Shown piece after piece: positions 1 through 7,897 of a stretch of DNA of 64,000 bases. The translations under genes and the position numbers were made by a program. Each line of letters starts with the position of its first letter. The first letter of the stretch is position 1. The stretch is from assembly GCF_013328205.1 (NCBI RefSeq), contig NZ_JABULH010000003.1, positions 186,001-250,000 on the forward strand, written 5' to 3'. A model generated the notes under the pieces. The model was not told the origin of the DNA. It saw nothing but the letters and a program-made list of their open reading frames with translations, and did not search any database. The stretch comes from Sphingomonas hominis. GTDB taxonomy: Bacteria; Pseudomonadota; Alphaproteobacteria; Sphingomonadales; Sphingomonadaceae.

Positions 1-1
1 G

Positions 2-484
2 CCCGCGCTGCGCGACCGCGCGCTTCACGTCGACGGTTGGTTCTCGACCAACATCCTCGGCAACTCCGATGGCCTGGCGCTCGACGATCCGAAGTCGCTG
101 CAGTCGAAGCTGGGTACGAAGAAGAGCGTGCTCAACCAGATCCTCGGCTATCCGGTCGAGGATCACATCATCATGATCCATTATTACAAGCCGCGTGGCG
201 ACGACAAGGAAGCGTGGGACAACATCGACCTGACCGGGTTTATGGGTCAGAAGATGCAGTTGAAGCTCAATTTCCTGTGCAAGGACTCGATCCTGGCAGC
301 GCCGCTCGCAATCGAGATCGCGCGCTGCCTCGATCTGGCGAAACAGCGCGGTGAAGGTGGCGTGCAGGAGCAGATGGGGCTGTTCTTCAAGCTGCCGCAG
401 ACGCGTGGCGACTATGACCCGGTCCACGGCGTGCCCGAGCAGCAGCTGATCCTCGACAATTGGCTCGACGGCAAGGGCGCGTGA
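2..484 (+). CDS. ino1: Inositol-3-phosphate synthase, C-terminal part (5' end outside window)
   Basis: About 160 C-terminal residues of a myo-inositol-1-phosphate synthase, which converts glucose 6-phosphate to inositol 3-phosphate using NAD. The fragment opens with the family signature GNSDGLAL, followed by the conserved lysine-rich SKLGTKKS segment, and then HIIMIHYYKPRGDDKEAWD and LNFLCKDSILAAPL, all typical of the catalytic/oligomerisation half. The start codon lies upstream of base 1, so the length cannot be judged. It is the first visible gene of a run of overlapping genes; its TGA overlaps the GTG of the next gene. In this context it probably supplies inositol phosphate to the glycosyltransferase downstream, although a role in phosphatidylinositol lipid synthesis is also possible. 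Confidence 0.9.
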   Translation, partial: PALRDRALHVDGWFSTNILGNSDGLALDDPKSLQSKLGTKKSVLNQILGYPVEDHIIMIHYYKPRGDDKEAWDNIDLTGFMGQKMQLKLNFLCKDSILAAPLAIEIARCLDLAKQRGEGGVQEQMGLFFKLPQTRGDYDPVHGVPEQQLILDNWLDGKGA

Positions 485-1413
485 CCGACGCGCCAGTGCT
501 GGAGATGATCGCGGCCGAGGCGCCGGGGCTGACCCCGGCCGCCTTGCCGTTCCTGCGCGAACTGGGTGACCTGAAACGCGTCCGATCGGCCGCCGCGTCG
601 GGGTCGATCGCGGAGCGGTTGTTCGCCGCCGGCTGGGCTGCGCTGGTGCGCGGTGACGATCCCGCCGAGGTAACGATGCGCGTCACCGCCGCGGCGCTCG
701 TCTCCGCACGGCTCGGCGACCTCGATCTGGCGGCGATGAACGCACTCGGCATCGGCGATCAGGCGATCGCGGTGCTGGAACGCGCGTTCGACGAGATCGC
801 GGACCAGGTCGCGCCGTCGCTCCACGCGCGCTTGCGTGCAGCACTGCCGCTCGGGCGCCCGGCACTCGGCGATACGCCCGCATTCGTCGGCAAGCTCGCG
901 CGGCAACCGCGCGCGGGCGTCACCTGTCCGGGCCAGCCGCGCATCATGCTGCAACCGCCCGAAAACCACGCCGAGCATTGCCTGATGGTCGCGGTCTACG
1001 GCGTGCTGGCGAGCGCGTGGCACGGTGCCGACCCGGTGCCGGTCTTCCTTGCCGGCATGGCGCATCATTTCCACAACGCCGACATGCCCGACAGCGGCTA
1101 TTCGGGCGAAATGCTGCTGGGCGACGCGCTCGACACTGCGATCGCGCACGCGCGCGCGGCAAGCATGGTGGAGCTCGCACCCGACTTGGCGCGCGTCATC
1201 GGCGACGCACTCGCCCCGATCGGTGGTGACGAGACACCCGAGGCGCGCGCATTCCACGTCGCCGACGTGCTCGACCGCGTGCTGGAGATCGAGCAGCACA
1301 CCCGCGCCGCCCGCCTGACGATGCAGGTGGTGCTGGGCGATTACGGGCTCGTCCACGACGGCCCGGTCAAGGCGTTCCACGATCGTATCCTGCTCGACGC
1401 GGGGTTGATGTGA
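481..1413 (+). CDS. HD-domain-like protein, atypical metal motif
   Basis: A 310-residue protein starting at a GTG that overlaps the TGA of the inositol-phosphate synthase. An ATG further upstream lies inside the preceding gene and is less likely. The central part looks like an HD-superfamily helical domain: ENHAEHCLMV (His163, His166), then FLAGMAHHFHNADMPD where a normal HD protein has LLHD, and finally FHVADVLDRVLEIEQH with Asp262 in the position of the last metal ligand. The usual His-Asp doublet appears as His195-His196. HD proteins are phosphohydrolases or, in the MIOX/PhnZ branch, diiron oxygenases; next to an inositol synthase either a phosphatase or an oxygenase role is possible. The N-terminal 150 residues are not recognised. 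Function is inferred from fold only. Confidence 0.75.
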   Translation: MTDAPVLEMIAAEAPGLTPAALPFLRELGDLKRVRSAAASGSIAERLFAAGWAALVRGDDPAEVTMRVTAAALVSARLGDLDLAAMNALGIGDQAIAVLERAFDEIADQVAPSLHARLRAALPLGRPALGDTPAFVGKLARQPRAGVTCPGQPRIMLQPPENHAEHCLMVAVYGVLASAWHGADPVPVFLAGMAHHFHNADMPDSGYSGEMLLGDALDTAIAHARAASMVELAPDLARVIGDALAPIGGDETPEARAFHVADVLDRVLEIEQHTRAARLTMQVVLGDYGLVHDGPVKAFHDRILLDAGLM

Positions 1414-2537
1414 GCGCGCCGGCGAGCCGCTGGCGCTCGCCGCTCACCGGGCGTGTGCTCGTCCACGACACGCCGTACTCGCTCGCCGCGATCGGCGAGC
1501 GCTGGCCGGTGGTCGACGGCATTCCCTATCTGCGGATCGAGAGCGAGGGGCTGGTCGCGGTCGCGCTCGACCATCTCGACGCGGGCTGCCCCGACGACGC
1601 GCTGGTCGCGCTGTTGACCGATCAGGACGCGTGGTGGACCGGCCCGGCGACCGATCTGACTGAGCTCAAGCGGCTGGTGCGTGAGCGCGACGCGCTGACG
1701 TTGCGCGAGGCGATGGCCTTGCTGCGCATGGGGCCGGTGGCAGATTATTTCGCCTACCGCTGGAGCGATCCGACCTATCTCGCCGGGCTCGCGCTGATCG
1801 AGGCGCATTGGACACAGCCGAGCACCGCGTTCGAGCTCGCCTGCGGGATCGGACACTACCTGCGCGAACTGACACGTGCCGGTGTCGCGTGCCTCGGCGC
1901 CGACGTGGTGTTCGCCAAATGCTGGCTGGCGAAACACTGGGTCGCGCCCGCGGCCGATTACGTCGTGTTCGATGCCGCCGCTGCGTGGCCGGTCGCGGAA
2001 CAACGTTTCGACCTCGTAATGTGTCACGACGCTTTCTACTTCCTACCCGACCAGCCGCGCGTCGCCGAGCGGCTGCGCGACGCGACGGCGCCGGGTGGCG
2101 TGCTCGCGGTCAGTCACTTGCACAATGTGGGTGTCGCGGGCGGCGCCAAGGGGCCGGCACGTTCGGGCGCGGAGTGGCACGCGCTGTTCCCGACCGCGCA
2201 GGTTCACGACGAGCGCGCCTTGCTCTGTGCGCTAATGAAACAGACCGCACCGCCCACGACCGACTGGCGCGACGCCCCGGTGATCGAGGCATGGTCGCTG
2301 GTCGAGGGCGGAGGCGAGCCGCGCGCGATCACCGGCGGCGTGGCGATGCCCGCCGAGGGCGCGACGCTGCGCCGGAACCCGCTGATCGGCGACGACGGCG
2401 AGGTCGAGTGGCCGTCGCCGCGCTACCGCGACGAATATGCCGCCGGGTGTTTCTGGGCGCTGTCCGACGACGCACTGCGGTTCGACGCCGACGACGTGCG
2501 GTTGCGTCGCGTGGTCGACCTGCCGGAGCGGTGGTGA
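1410..2537 (+). CDS. Class I SAM-dependent methyltransferase with Trm112-like N-terminus
   Basis: A 375-residue protein whose ATG overlaps the previous stop (ATGA). Residues 140-155 (FELACGIGHYLREL) are motif I of class I S-adenosylmethionine methyltransferases, and FDLVMCHDAFYFL (200-212) matches motifs IV/V. The first 45 residues (SPLTGRVL ... VDGIPYLR) resemble the Trm112/zinc-ribbon segment often found before such domains, but the metal-binding cysteines are absent. A C-terminal extension of about 130 residues has no domain I recognise. Within this operon it may methylate the sugar, cyclitol or an attached group; the substrate cannot be read from the sequence. Confidence 0.85.
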   Translation: MSAPASRWRSPLTGRVLVHDTPYSLAAIGERWPVVDGIPYLRIESEGLVAVALDHLDAGCPDDALVALLTDQDAWWTGPATDLTELKRLVRERDALTLREAMALLRMGPVADYFAYRWSDPTYLAGLALIEAHWTQPSTAFELACGIGHYLRELTRAGVACLGADVVFAKCWLAKHWVAPAADYVVFDAAAAWPVAEQRFDLVMCHDAFYFLPDQPRVAERLRDATAPGGVLAVSHLHNVGVAGGAKGPARSGAEWHALFPTAQVHDERALLCALMKQTAPPTTDWRDAPVIEAWSLVEGGGEPRAITGGVAMPAEGATLRRNPLIGDDGEVEWPSPRYRDEYAAGCFWALSDDALRFDADDVRLRRVVDLPERW

Positions 2538-3541
2538 TGGCCGACGCGCCGCGCTGGGGGATCGTCGGCTACGGCTGGGTCGCGCGCGATTACATGGCGC
2601 CCGGCATCGCCGCGGCGGGCGGCGTGGTGACCGCGGTCGCCGACCCGTCGCCCGCCTCACGCGCGCGCGCCGAGGCCAATGGGCTCGCGGCGTTTGCCAG
2701 CGTCGAGGAGATGCTGTCAGCGCAGGCATGCGACCTCGTCTACGTTGCGACCCCCAATGACGCGCACGCCGGCCCCGTTGCCGCCTGCGCCGCCGCAGGC
2801 GTGCCGGTGCTGTGCGAGAAGCCGATCGCGGCTACCGTGCAGCAGGCCGAGGCGATGGCCGCGTCGCTCGGGGACACGCTCTACGGCACCGCATTCGACC
2901 AGCGTCACCATCCTGCGCACGTGGCCATGGCCGAGGCGATCGCGGCCGGCACGATCGGGCGACCGGTCGCTGTGCGGATCGTCTATGCCTGCTGGGTCGA
3001 TCCGGCCTGGACGCCGGACGGCGGCGAACACGACAATTGGCGCGCCGATCCGGTCAGGGCAGGGGGCGGCGCGGTGATCGACCTCGCGCTCCACGGCCTC
3101 GACCTGTCGGAGCGCTTGCTCGGCGAACCGCTCGCCGATTTGTCCATCCAGCTCCAGCGCCGCATCCACGACTATCCGGTCGATGACGGCGGGATGCTGA
3201 GCGGGCGCACCGCGTCGGGCGTGCTGTTCCAGAGCCACGTCGCGTACAATTGCGCCGAGGTGCTGCCGCGCCGCCGGCTCGAGGTGCTGGGGGAGCGTGG
3301 GTTGCTCGTCGCCACCGACACGATGGGGCAGACCGCGGGCGGCACGCTGGTGCGCCGCTGCGGCAGCACCGGCGAGGAAAGCGCGATTGCCTTCGACACC
3401 GCGACCTCGCCTTTCGCCGCGCAGGCGGCCGCGTTCATGCGCGCCGCGCGCGGTGAGCCGCACGATTTCTCGATGCCGCGCGATCTGGCGCTGATGCAAT
3501 TGTTCGACCGCGCCTACACGGAGGCTCGCCGATGGCTCTGA
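2537..3541 (+). CDS. Gfo/Idh/MocA-family NAD(P)-dependent oxidoreductase
   Basis: A 334-residue protein with an N-terminal Rossmann domain: WGIVGYGWVA (residues 7-16) is the dinucleotide-binding turn and CEKPIA (93-98) the diagnostic lysine-proline motif of the family. GGGAVIDLALHG (176-187) carries the Asp182/His186 pair that normally completes the active site. The ATG overlaps the TGA of the methyltransferase gene. Family members oxidise or reduce hydroxyls of sugars and cyclitols (glucose-fructose oxidoreductase, inositol 2-dehydrogenase). Together with the TIM-barrel gene downstream it could produce an inosose or keto-sugar intermediate. Confidence 0.88.
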   Translation: MADAPRWGIVGYGWVARDYMAPGIAAAGGVVTAVADPSPASRARAEANGLAAFASVEEMLSAQACDLVYVATPNDAHAGPVAACAAAGVPVLCEKPIAATVQQAEAMAASLGDTLYGTAFDQRHHPAHVAMAEAIAAGTIGRPVAVRIVYACWVDPAWTPDGGEHDNWRADPVRAGGGAVIDLALHGLDLSERLLGEPLADLSIQLQRRIHDYPVDDGGMLSGRTASGVLFQSHVAYNCAEVLPRRRLEVLGERGLLVATDTMGQTAGGTLVRRCGSTGEESAIAFDTATSPFAAQAAAFMRAARGEPHDFSMPRDLALMQLFDRAYTEARRWL

Positions 3542-4347
3542 CCTGGTTCGCCTGCGCCAATTGCGGCTTCTGGCAGAAGCATTTCGCGCCGCCCGACTGC
3601 CCCGTCTGCACCGACGTGCGCAACGACTTGCCCGAGGACGGCTGGCACTTCCTACCCAAGGCCGATGTCGCGGCCACCCACGACGGCGCGGCGCGCGAGG
3701 TGGCGCCGGGGTTGTGGGCGTTCACCACCAGTCCCGCGCTAGGGCTCGCGGGCACCGGTTGGCTGATCGTGCGTGACGGCGGCAACATCGCGTTCGAGGC
3801 TGCGCCTTTCTATACGGACACGATGCTCGACCGGATCGAGCAGCTCGGCGGAATCGCCTACCTGTCGGCGAGCCACGCACACGGTTACGGCGCGTTGTTC
3901 CAGCTCCAGCGCCGCTTCGATCCCGCGATCGTCGCGATCCAGCGCGACGATCTGAAGATGACCAAGGCGTTCCGCGTCACCGCGCCGTTCGACGACACGC
4001 TCGAACTCGCGCCCGGCTACACGCTCCACCACGTCGGCGGGCATTACGAGGGGCAGGCGGCGCTCCACGACGCACCCGGCCGACGCCTGTTCTGCGGCGA
4101 CATGTTCAAGATCGACCAGGACGCCGACGGCCGCAGCCACGCGATTTCCAGCCACAAGGCCTTTCACAAGGATATTCCGCTGACCCATGCCGAGCTTCGT
4201 CGCTACCGCGACGTCATCGCCCCGCTCGACTTCGACGCGGTCTTGACCCCGTTCGAGTACGCGCCCGAGGTGAACCGCGCGGTCGCGCTCGCCGCGCTCG
4301 ACGACGGCCTCGCGCGCGCACCCGGCGTGCGGCGGATCAGCCTGTGA
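3532..4347 (+). CDS. Metallo-beta-lactamase-fold protein with N-terminal zinc ribbon
   Basis: A 271-residue protein overlapping the previous gene by 10 nt. The N-terminus carries a CxxC-x11-CxxC zinc-ribbon/rubredoxin-like knuckle (Cys8, Cys11, Cys23, Cys26). The rest follows the MBL fold: SASHAHGYG (His115, His117), GGHYEG (His171) and FCGDMF (Asp190). The standard HxHxDH motif is reduced to HxHxYG, so one of the two metal sites is probably incomplete. Comparable proteins include hydrolases and redox flavoprotein-type domains. No flavin domain is fused. A role as hydrolase, lactonase or metal/redox partner of the neighbouring YcaO enzyme is speculative. Confidence 0.8.
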   Translation: MALTWFACANCGFWQKHFAPPDCPVCTDVRNDLPEDGWHFLPKADVAATHDGAAREVAPGLWAFTTSPALGLAGTGWLIVRDGGNIAFEAAPFYTDTMLDRIEQLGGIAYLSASHAHGYGALFQLQRRFDPAIVAIQRDDLKMTKAFRVTAPFDDTLELAPGYTLHHVGGHYEGQAALHDAPGRRLFCGDMFKIDQDADGRSHAISSHKAFHKDIPLTHAELRRYRDVIAPLDFDAVLTPFEYAPEVNRAVALAALDDGLARAPGVRRISL

Positions 4348-5843
4348 GCGGCGGGCTTCCCACCGGGCTCGGCGACGCCGCCCGCGGCTACCTCGACGCC
4401 TTCCCGAAGGGCGACGTGGTCGCCTTTCCGATCCATCCGCTCGATCGGCTTGGGCTCCCCGTGTGGGTCGTCGCACTGTTCCCGGAGGACGAGGCACTGT
4501 CGGGGATCATGCCCTACGGCGTCGGCTACGGCGCGACCGACGAGGCGGCGGTGCTCGGTGGCCTCGGCGAGATCGCCGAGATGGTATGGCCGACGCTGAC
4601 GCTGGGCGCGCGAACCAAGACGCGCGGCAGCTATGCCGAACTTGTCCGATCGCTGGGCGCAAACGCAGTCGCCGATCCGTTCACGCTCTGCCTGCCCGCA
4701 GGCTCGCCGGTCGATCATAACACGGTGCTGGAATGGGTCGAGGCAAAGCGCTGGCGTGACGGGTCGACCGTGCTCGTGCCGATCGACCTCGCGGCTTATT
4801 CCTCCAAGGAACTCACCCCCGGATACCAGCCGTTCACGACGATCATCTCGAACGGGATGGGCGCCGGTCCCGACCTCGACTGGGCGATCGGGCATGGGCT
4901 GTGCGAGATTCTGCAGCGCGACGGCAACGGCCTGCTATTCCGCGCGCTCGATCGCGGCGTGACGCTGGAGCTCGACGGCGAGCTGCCCGCCTCGACGCGC
5001 GCGATCCTCGATCGCTTCGACGCGGCCGGTATCCGTGCGATCCCGAAGTTCGCGACCGATCAATACGGTCTGCCCAACCTCTATTGCGCCGGTGTCGACG
5101 AACGCGGCGAGCCCGCGGCGCCGATCATGGTCACCGCCTGCGGTGAGGCGTGCCACGCCGACCGCACCGCCGCGCTCGACAAATGTCTGACCGAATTCGC
5201 CGCCAGCCGCGCGCGAAAGGCGTTCGCGCACGGGCCGGCCGACCTCGTCGCGCAGGTCGCGCCCGAGGGTTACGTCGCGCGCTTCATGGCGCAGGCGGGC
5301 GGTGCCGCTAAATCGAGCGACCGCCGCGCTTTCGATGCCATGCGCGACTGGACTGGCCGCGGCGCGGGCGAACTGCGTGGCTGGCTCGCCGACAACGTGC
5401 TCGCCGAGCGGTCGTCGCACCGCTTCTCCGACCTGCCGACGCAGCCTGCGCCCGACGGCCACGCACGCGCCCGCACCGCGCGCGCCGCGGTCGAGGCGGC
5501 CGGGTTCGACGTGCTTTACGTCGACATGTCTCCTGCCGATCGTTCGGTTACGGTCGTCAAGGTCATCGTGCCCGGCATGGAAGTCGAGACGATGAGCTAT
5601 TACCGTATCGGCACGCGCAACACCGAGAAGCTGCTCGCGATGGACTCACCGCTGATCCAGTTCGGCGAGGAAGGCGCGGCCTTGCAGCGCATCCGGCTGC
5701 CGGAAGCCGATGCCGAGCGGCTCGGCCACCCGCTGTTCGACACCGAGGCCGCGGACCGGCTCGTCGGTCCGCTCTACCCGCTCTACCGCGAGCCCGAGGC
5801 GCATCACGTCGCGTGGAAGGACGTTGGGAAGGTTGAGGCATGA
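4344..5843 (+). CDS. YcaO-domain ATP-dependent enzyme
   Basis: A 499-residue protein recognised as YcaO by two segments that form the ATP/Mg site in this family: GYGATDEAAVLGGLGEIAEM (61-80) and SNGMGAGPDLDWAIGHGLCE (169-188) followed by ILQRDGNG. A C-terminal VIVPGMEVET (from residue 407) matches the strand-turn that closes the fold. YcaO enzymes phosphorylate backbone amides to make azolines, thioamides or amidines. No precursor peptide, E1-like partner, TfuA or dehydrogenase is visible nearby, and the protein does not end in the PxPxP tail of azoline-forming members. It is translationally coupled to its neighbours (4-nt overlaps at both ends). The substrate is therefore probably an amide or acid in a small molecule rather than a ribosomal peptide; this is inference. 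Confidence 0.85.
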   Translation: MSGGLPTGLGDAARGYLDAFPKGDVVAFPIHPLDRLGLPVWVVALFPEDEALSGIMPYGVGYGATDEAAVLGGLGEIAEMVWPTLTLGARTKTRGSYAELVRSLGANAVADPFTLCLPAGSPVDHNTVLEWVEAKRWRDGSTVLVPIDLAAYSSKELTPGYQPFTTIISNGMGAGPDLDWAIGHGLCEILQRDGNGLLFRALDRGVTLELDGELPASTRAILDRFDAAGIRAIPKFATDQYGLPNLYCAGVDERGEPAAPIMVTACGEACHADRTAALDKCLTEFAASRARKAFAHGPADLVAQVAPEGYVARFMAQAGGAAKSSDRRAFDAMRDWTGRGAGELRGWLADNVLAERSSHRFSDLPTQPAPDGHARARTARAAVEAAGFDVLYVDMSPADRSVTVVKVIVPGMEVETMSYYRIGTRNTEKLLAMDSPLIQFGEEGAALQRIRLPEADAERLGHPLFDTEAADRLVGPLYPLYREPEAHHVAWKDVGKVEA

Positions 5844-6670
5844 CGCTGCGCTACGCCTACAACACCAACGGCGCGGCCAACCACCGGCTCTATGACGCGC
5901 TGCGGCTGATCGCCGATGCGGGCTACGCCGGCGTCGCGCTGACGCTCGACCACCACCACCTCGATCCGTTCGCCGATCGCTGGGAGCAGGAGTGCGACCG
6001 TGTCGCGCGGCTGCTCGGCGATCTCGGCCTGGGTAGCGTGGTCGAGACTGGTGCACGTTACCTGCTCGACCCGCGGCAGAAGCATGAACCGACGCTCATC
6101 ACTCCCGACGCAGAGGGCCGTGCGCGCCGCGTCGCCTTCCTCAACCGCGCGCTCGACGTGGCGGCGCGGCTCGGCAGCGAGACGGTGTCCTTTTGGGCCG
6201 GCGTGCCTAAGCCCGACGTGGACCACGCGCAGGCGCGCGCGTGGATGAACGAAGGACTCGAACAGGTGCTCGACCACGCCGAGGCGGTCGGCATCGACGC
6301 GAGCTTCGAGCCCGAGCCTGGCATGCTCATCGAGACCGTCGCCGATTACGACACGCTCGTTCAACGCCACCCGCGGCTGCGGCTCGCGCTCGACACCGGG
6401 CATTGTCTCGTCACCGAGGATATCGAGCCCGCCGACGCGATCCGCCGCTACGCGTCCCGCCTCGGCACCGTCGCGATCGAGGACATGCGCCGCGGCGACC
6501 ACACCCATCTGCCGTTCGGGCAAGGCGACATGGACATGCCCGTGGTGCTGAATGCACTCAACGAAATCGGCTTCACCCGCCTGGTCTGTGTCGAATTATC
6601 GCGCGAGAGCCCGCGCGCGCACGCCGCAATCCCGGAGTCGATCGCGTACCTCAGGAACCTCGCCCGGTGA
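5840..6670 (+). CDS. Sugar phosphate isomerase/epimerase-type TIM barrel
   Basis: A 276-residue protein of the xylose-isomerase-like/AP-endonuclease-2 family. The metal-ligand pattern of the barrel is visible: FEPEPG (Glu157/Glu159), LALDTGH (Asp185, His188), DHTHLPFGQGD (His223) and CVELSRES (Glu252). Relatives include inosose dehydratase IolE, inosose isomerase IolI and 3-keto-sugar isomerases, which fit the inositol synthase and Gfo/Idh/MocA enzyme in the same operon. Its ATG overlaps the YcaO stop and its TGA overlaps the glycosyltransferase GTG. Whether it isomerises, epimerises or dehydrates cannot be decided from sequence. Confidence 0.87.
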   Translation: MTLRYAYNTNGAANHRLYDALRLIADAGYAGVALTLDHHHLDPFADRWEQECDRVARLLGDLGLGSVVETGARYLLDPRQKHEPTLITPDAEGRARRVAFLNRALDVAARLGSETVSFWAGVPKPDVDHAQARAWMNEGLEQVLDHAEAVGIDASFEPEPGMLIETVADYDTLVQRHPRLRLALDTGHCLVTEDIEPADAIRRYASRLGTVAIEDMRRGDHTHLPFGQGDMDMPVVLNALNEIGFTRLVCVELSRESPRAHAAIPESIAYLRNLAR

Positions 6671-7887
6671 GAATCTGCTTCGTCTCGCGGCGGTTCTTCC
6701 CGGCGATCTCGGGCATGTCAATCTACGCGATCAACCTGCTGCGGCAGTTGGTGGCGCAGGGGCACGACGTGACGATGGTGAGCCAGTTCTACGGCGACCC
6801 TGAGCGCGCCAAAGTCTACGGCGGCGGCCCGCCTCCGCCGGTCGAGGGTGTCCGCGTCATTGGGCTTGAGGCGCTCGGCGAGCAGGCAAGTGGCGAGTTC
6901 GAGCGCGACGTCGATGCGATGATCGAGACGATCGCGGCGGAGCACGCGCGCGCCCCGTTCGACGTGCTCCACGCACAATATGGCTACCCGACCGGCTGGG
7001 CGACCCTGCTTGCCGCGCAGCGCCTCGGCGTGCCCTGCGTAGTCTCAATCCAGGGTGGCGATGGCCACTGGGTCGGATCGTGCTGCGACACGCACCGCAT
7101 CGCGATGGAGCGCGTACTTGACCATGCCGGCGCGCTGCTGATCGGCGGCGAGAGCTTCGCGCAGGAGGTGCACGACCGCCTCGGCACACCGCTGGAGCGC
7201 TTCACCATCGTCCCCGGCGCGGTCGATACCGATCGCTTCACGCCCCCGGAATATACCGACACGCGGCGCGACGACGGCGTTACCCGCTTCTTCTACCACG
7301 GTCGCGTTGATCGTCGTAAAGGCGTGCTCGACCTGCTCCACGCGCTGCCGGGTGTCGCGGGCAAGTGGCATTGCACGATCTCGGGCATCGGTCCCGACGT
7401 CGACGCGGCGCACGCGCTCGCTGCCGAACTGGACCTGGGCGACCGCGTCAGCTTCACCGGCTATGCCGAGTATGACAGCGTGCCCGAGCGCTACCGCGAC
7501 CACGACGTGTTCGTCTCGCCGACCTACGCCGAGGGCTTCTCCAACACGATCCTGGAGGCGATGGCGAGCGGGCAGGCGGTGCTGTCGTGCCGCGCGGTGG
7601 GCGTCACCGACTGCATCCGCGACGGCGAGAACGGCCTGTTGGTCGAGCCGGGCGACGTGCCCGCGCTAACCCAAGCGCTGTCGCGGCTCGTCACCGACGG
7701 CGCGTTGCGCGAGCGCCTCGCCGCGGCGGGTCTGGCCGAGTGTCGCCGAGTCTATAGCTGGCACGCGGTGGGTCGGCAGATCGCGGGCATCTACGAGGAC
7801 CTGCGCGGCACCGCGCCCGCGACCGGCATGGACCCGCACATCCCGATCACGCCGTGCCGCTTCCGCGCCGAGCCGCACCTGCTGTGA
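6667..7887 (+). CDS. Family 4 (GT-B) glycosyltransferase, MshA-like
   Basis: A 406-residue GT-B glycosyltransferase. I chose the GTG that overlaps the preceding TGA because the protein then begins VRICFVSRRFFPAISGM, the normal first strand and glycine loop of GT4 enzymes. The donor-site motif EGFSNTILE (289-297, E-x7-E) and VSPTYAEGF are intact, and FYHGRVDRRKG starts the C-terminal Rossmann domain. GT4 retaining enzymes include MshA, which transfers GlcNAc to inositol 3-phosphate. With an inositol-phosphate synthase and a PIG-L deacetylase in the same operon, an MshA-like reaction is plausible but not proven. Confidence 0.88.
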   Translation: MRICFVSRRFFPAISGMSIYAINLLRQLVAQGHDVTMVSQFYGDPERAKVYGGGPPPPVEGVRVIGLEALGEQASGEFERDVDAMIETIAAEHARAPFDVLHAQYGYPTGWATLLAAQRLGVPCVVSIQGGDGHWVGSCCDTHRIAMERVLDHAGALLIGGESFAQEVHDRLGTPLERFTIVPGAVDTDRFTPPEYTDTRRDDGVTRFFYHGRVDRRKGVLDLLHALPGVAGKWHCTISGIGPDVDAAHALAAELDLGDRVSFTGYAEYDSVPERYRDHDVFVSPTYAEGFSNTILEAMASGQAVLSCRAVGVTDCIRDGENGLLVEPGDVPALTQALSRLVTDGALRERLAAAGLAECRRVYSWHAVGRQIAGIYEDLRGTAPATGMDPHIPITPCRFRAEPHLL

Positions 7888-7897
7888 GGCACCCGGT

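Noticed and set aside
4344-5843. Thiazole/oxazole-modified peptide cluster
   Set aside because: No precursor peptide, E1-like partner, FMN dehydrogenase, peptidase or dedicated exporter is next to the YcaO gene.
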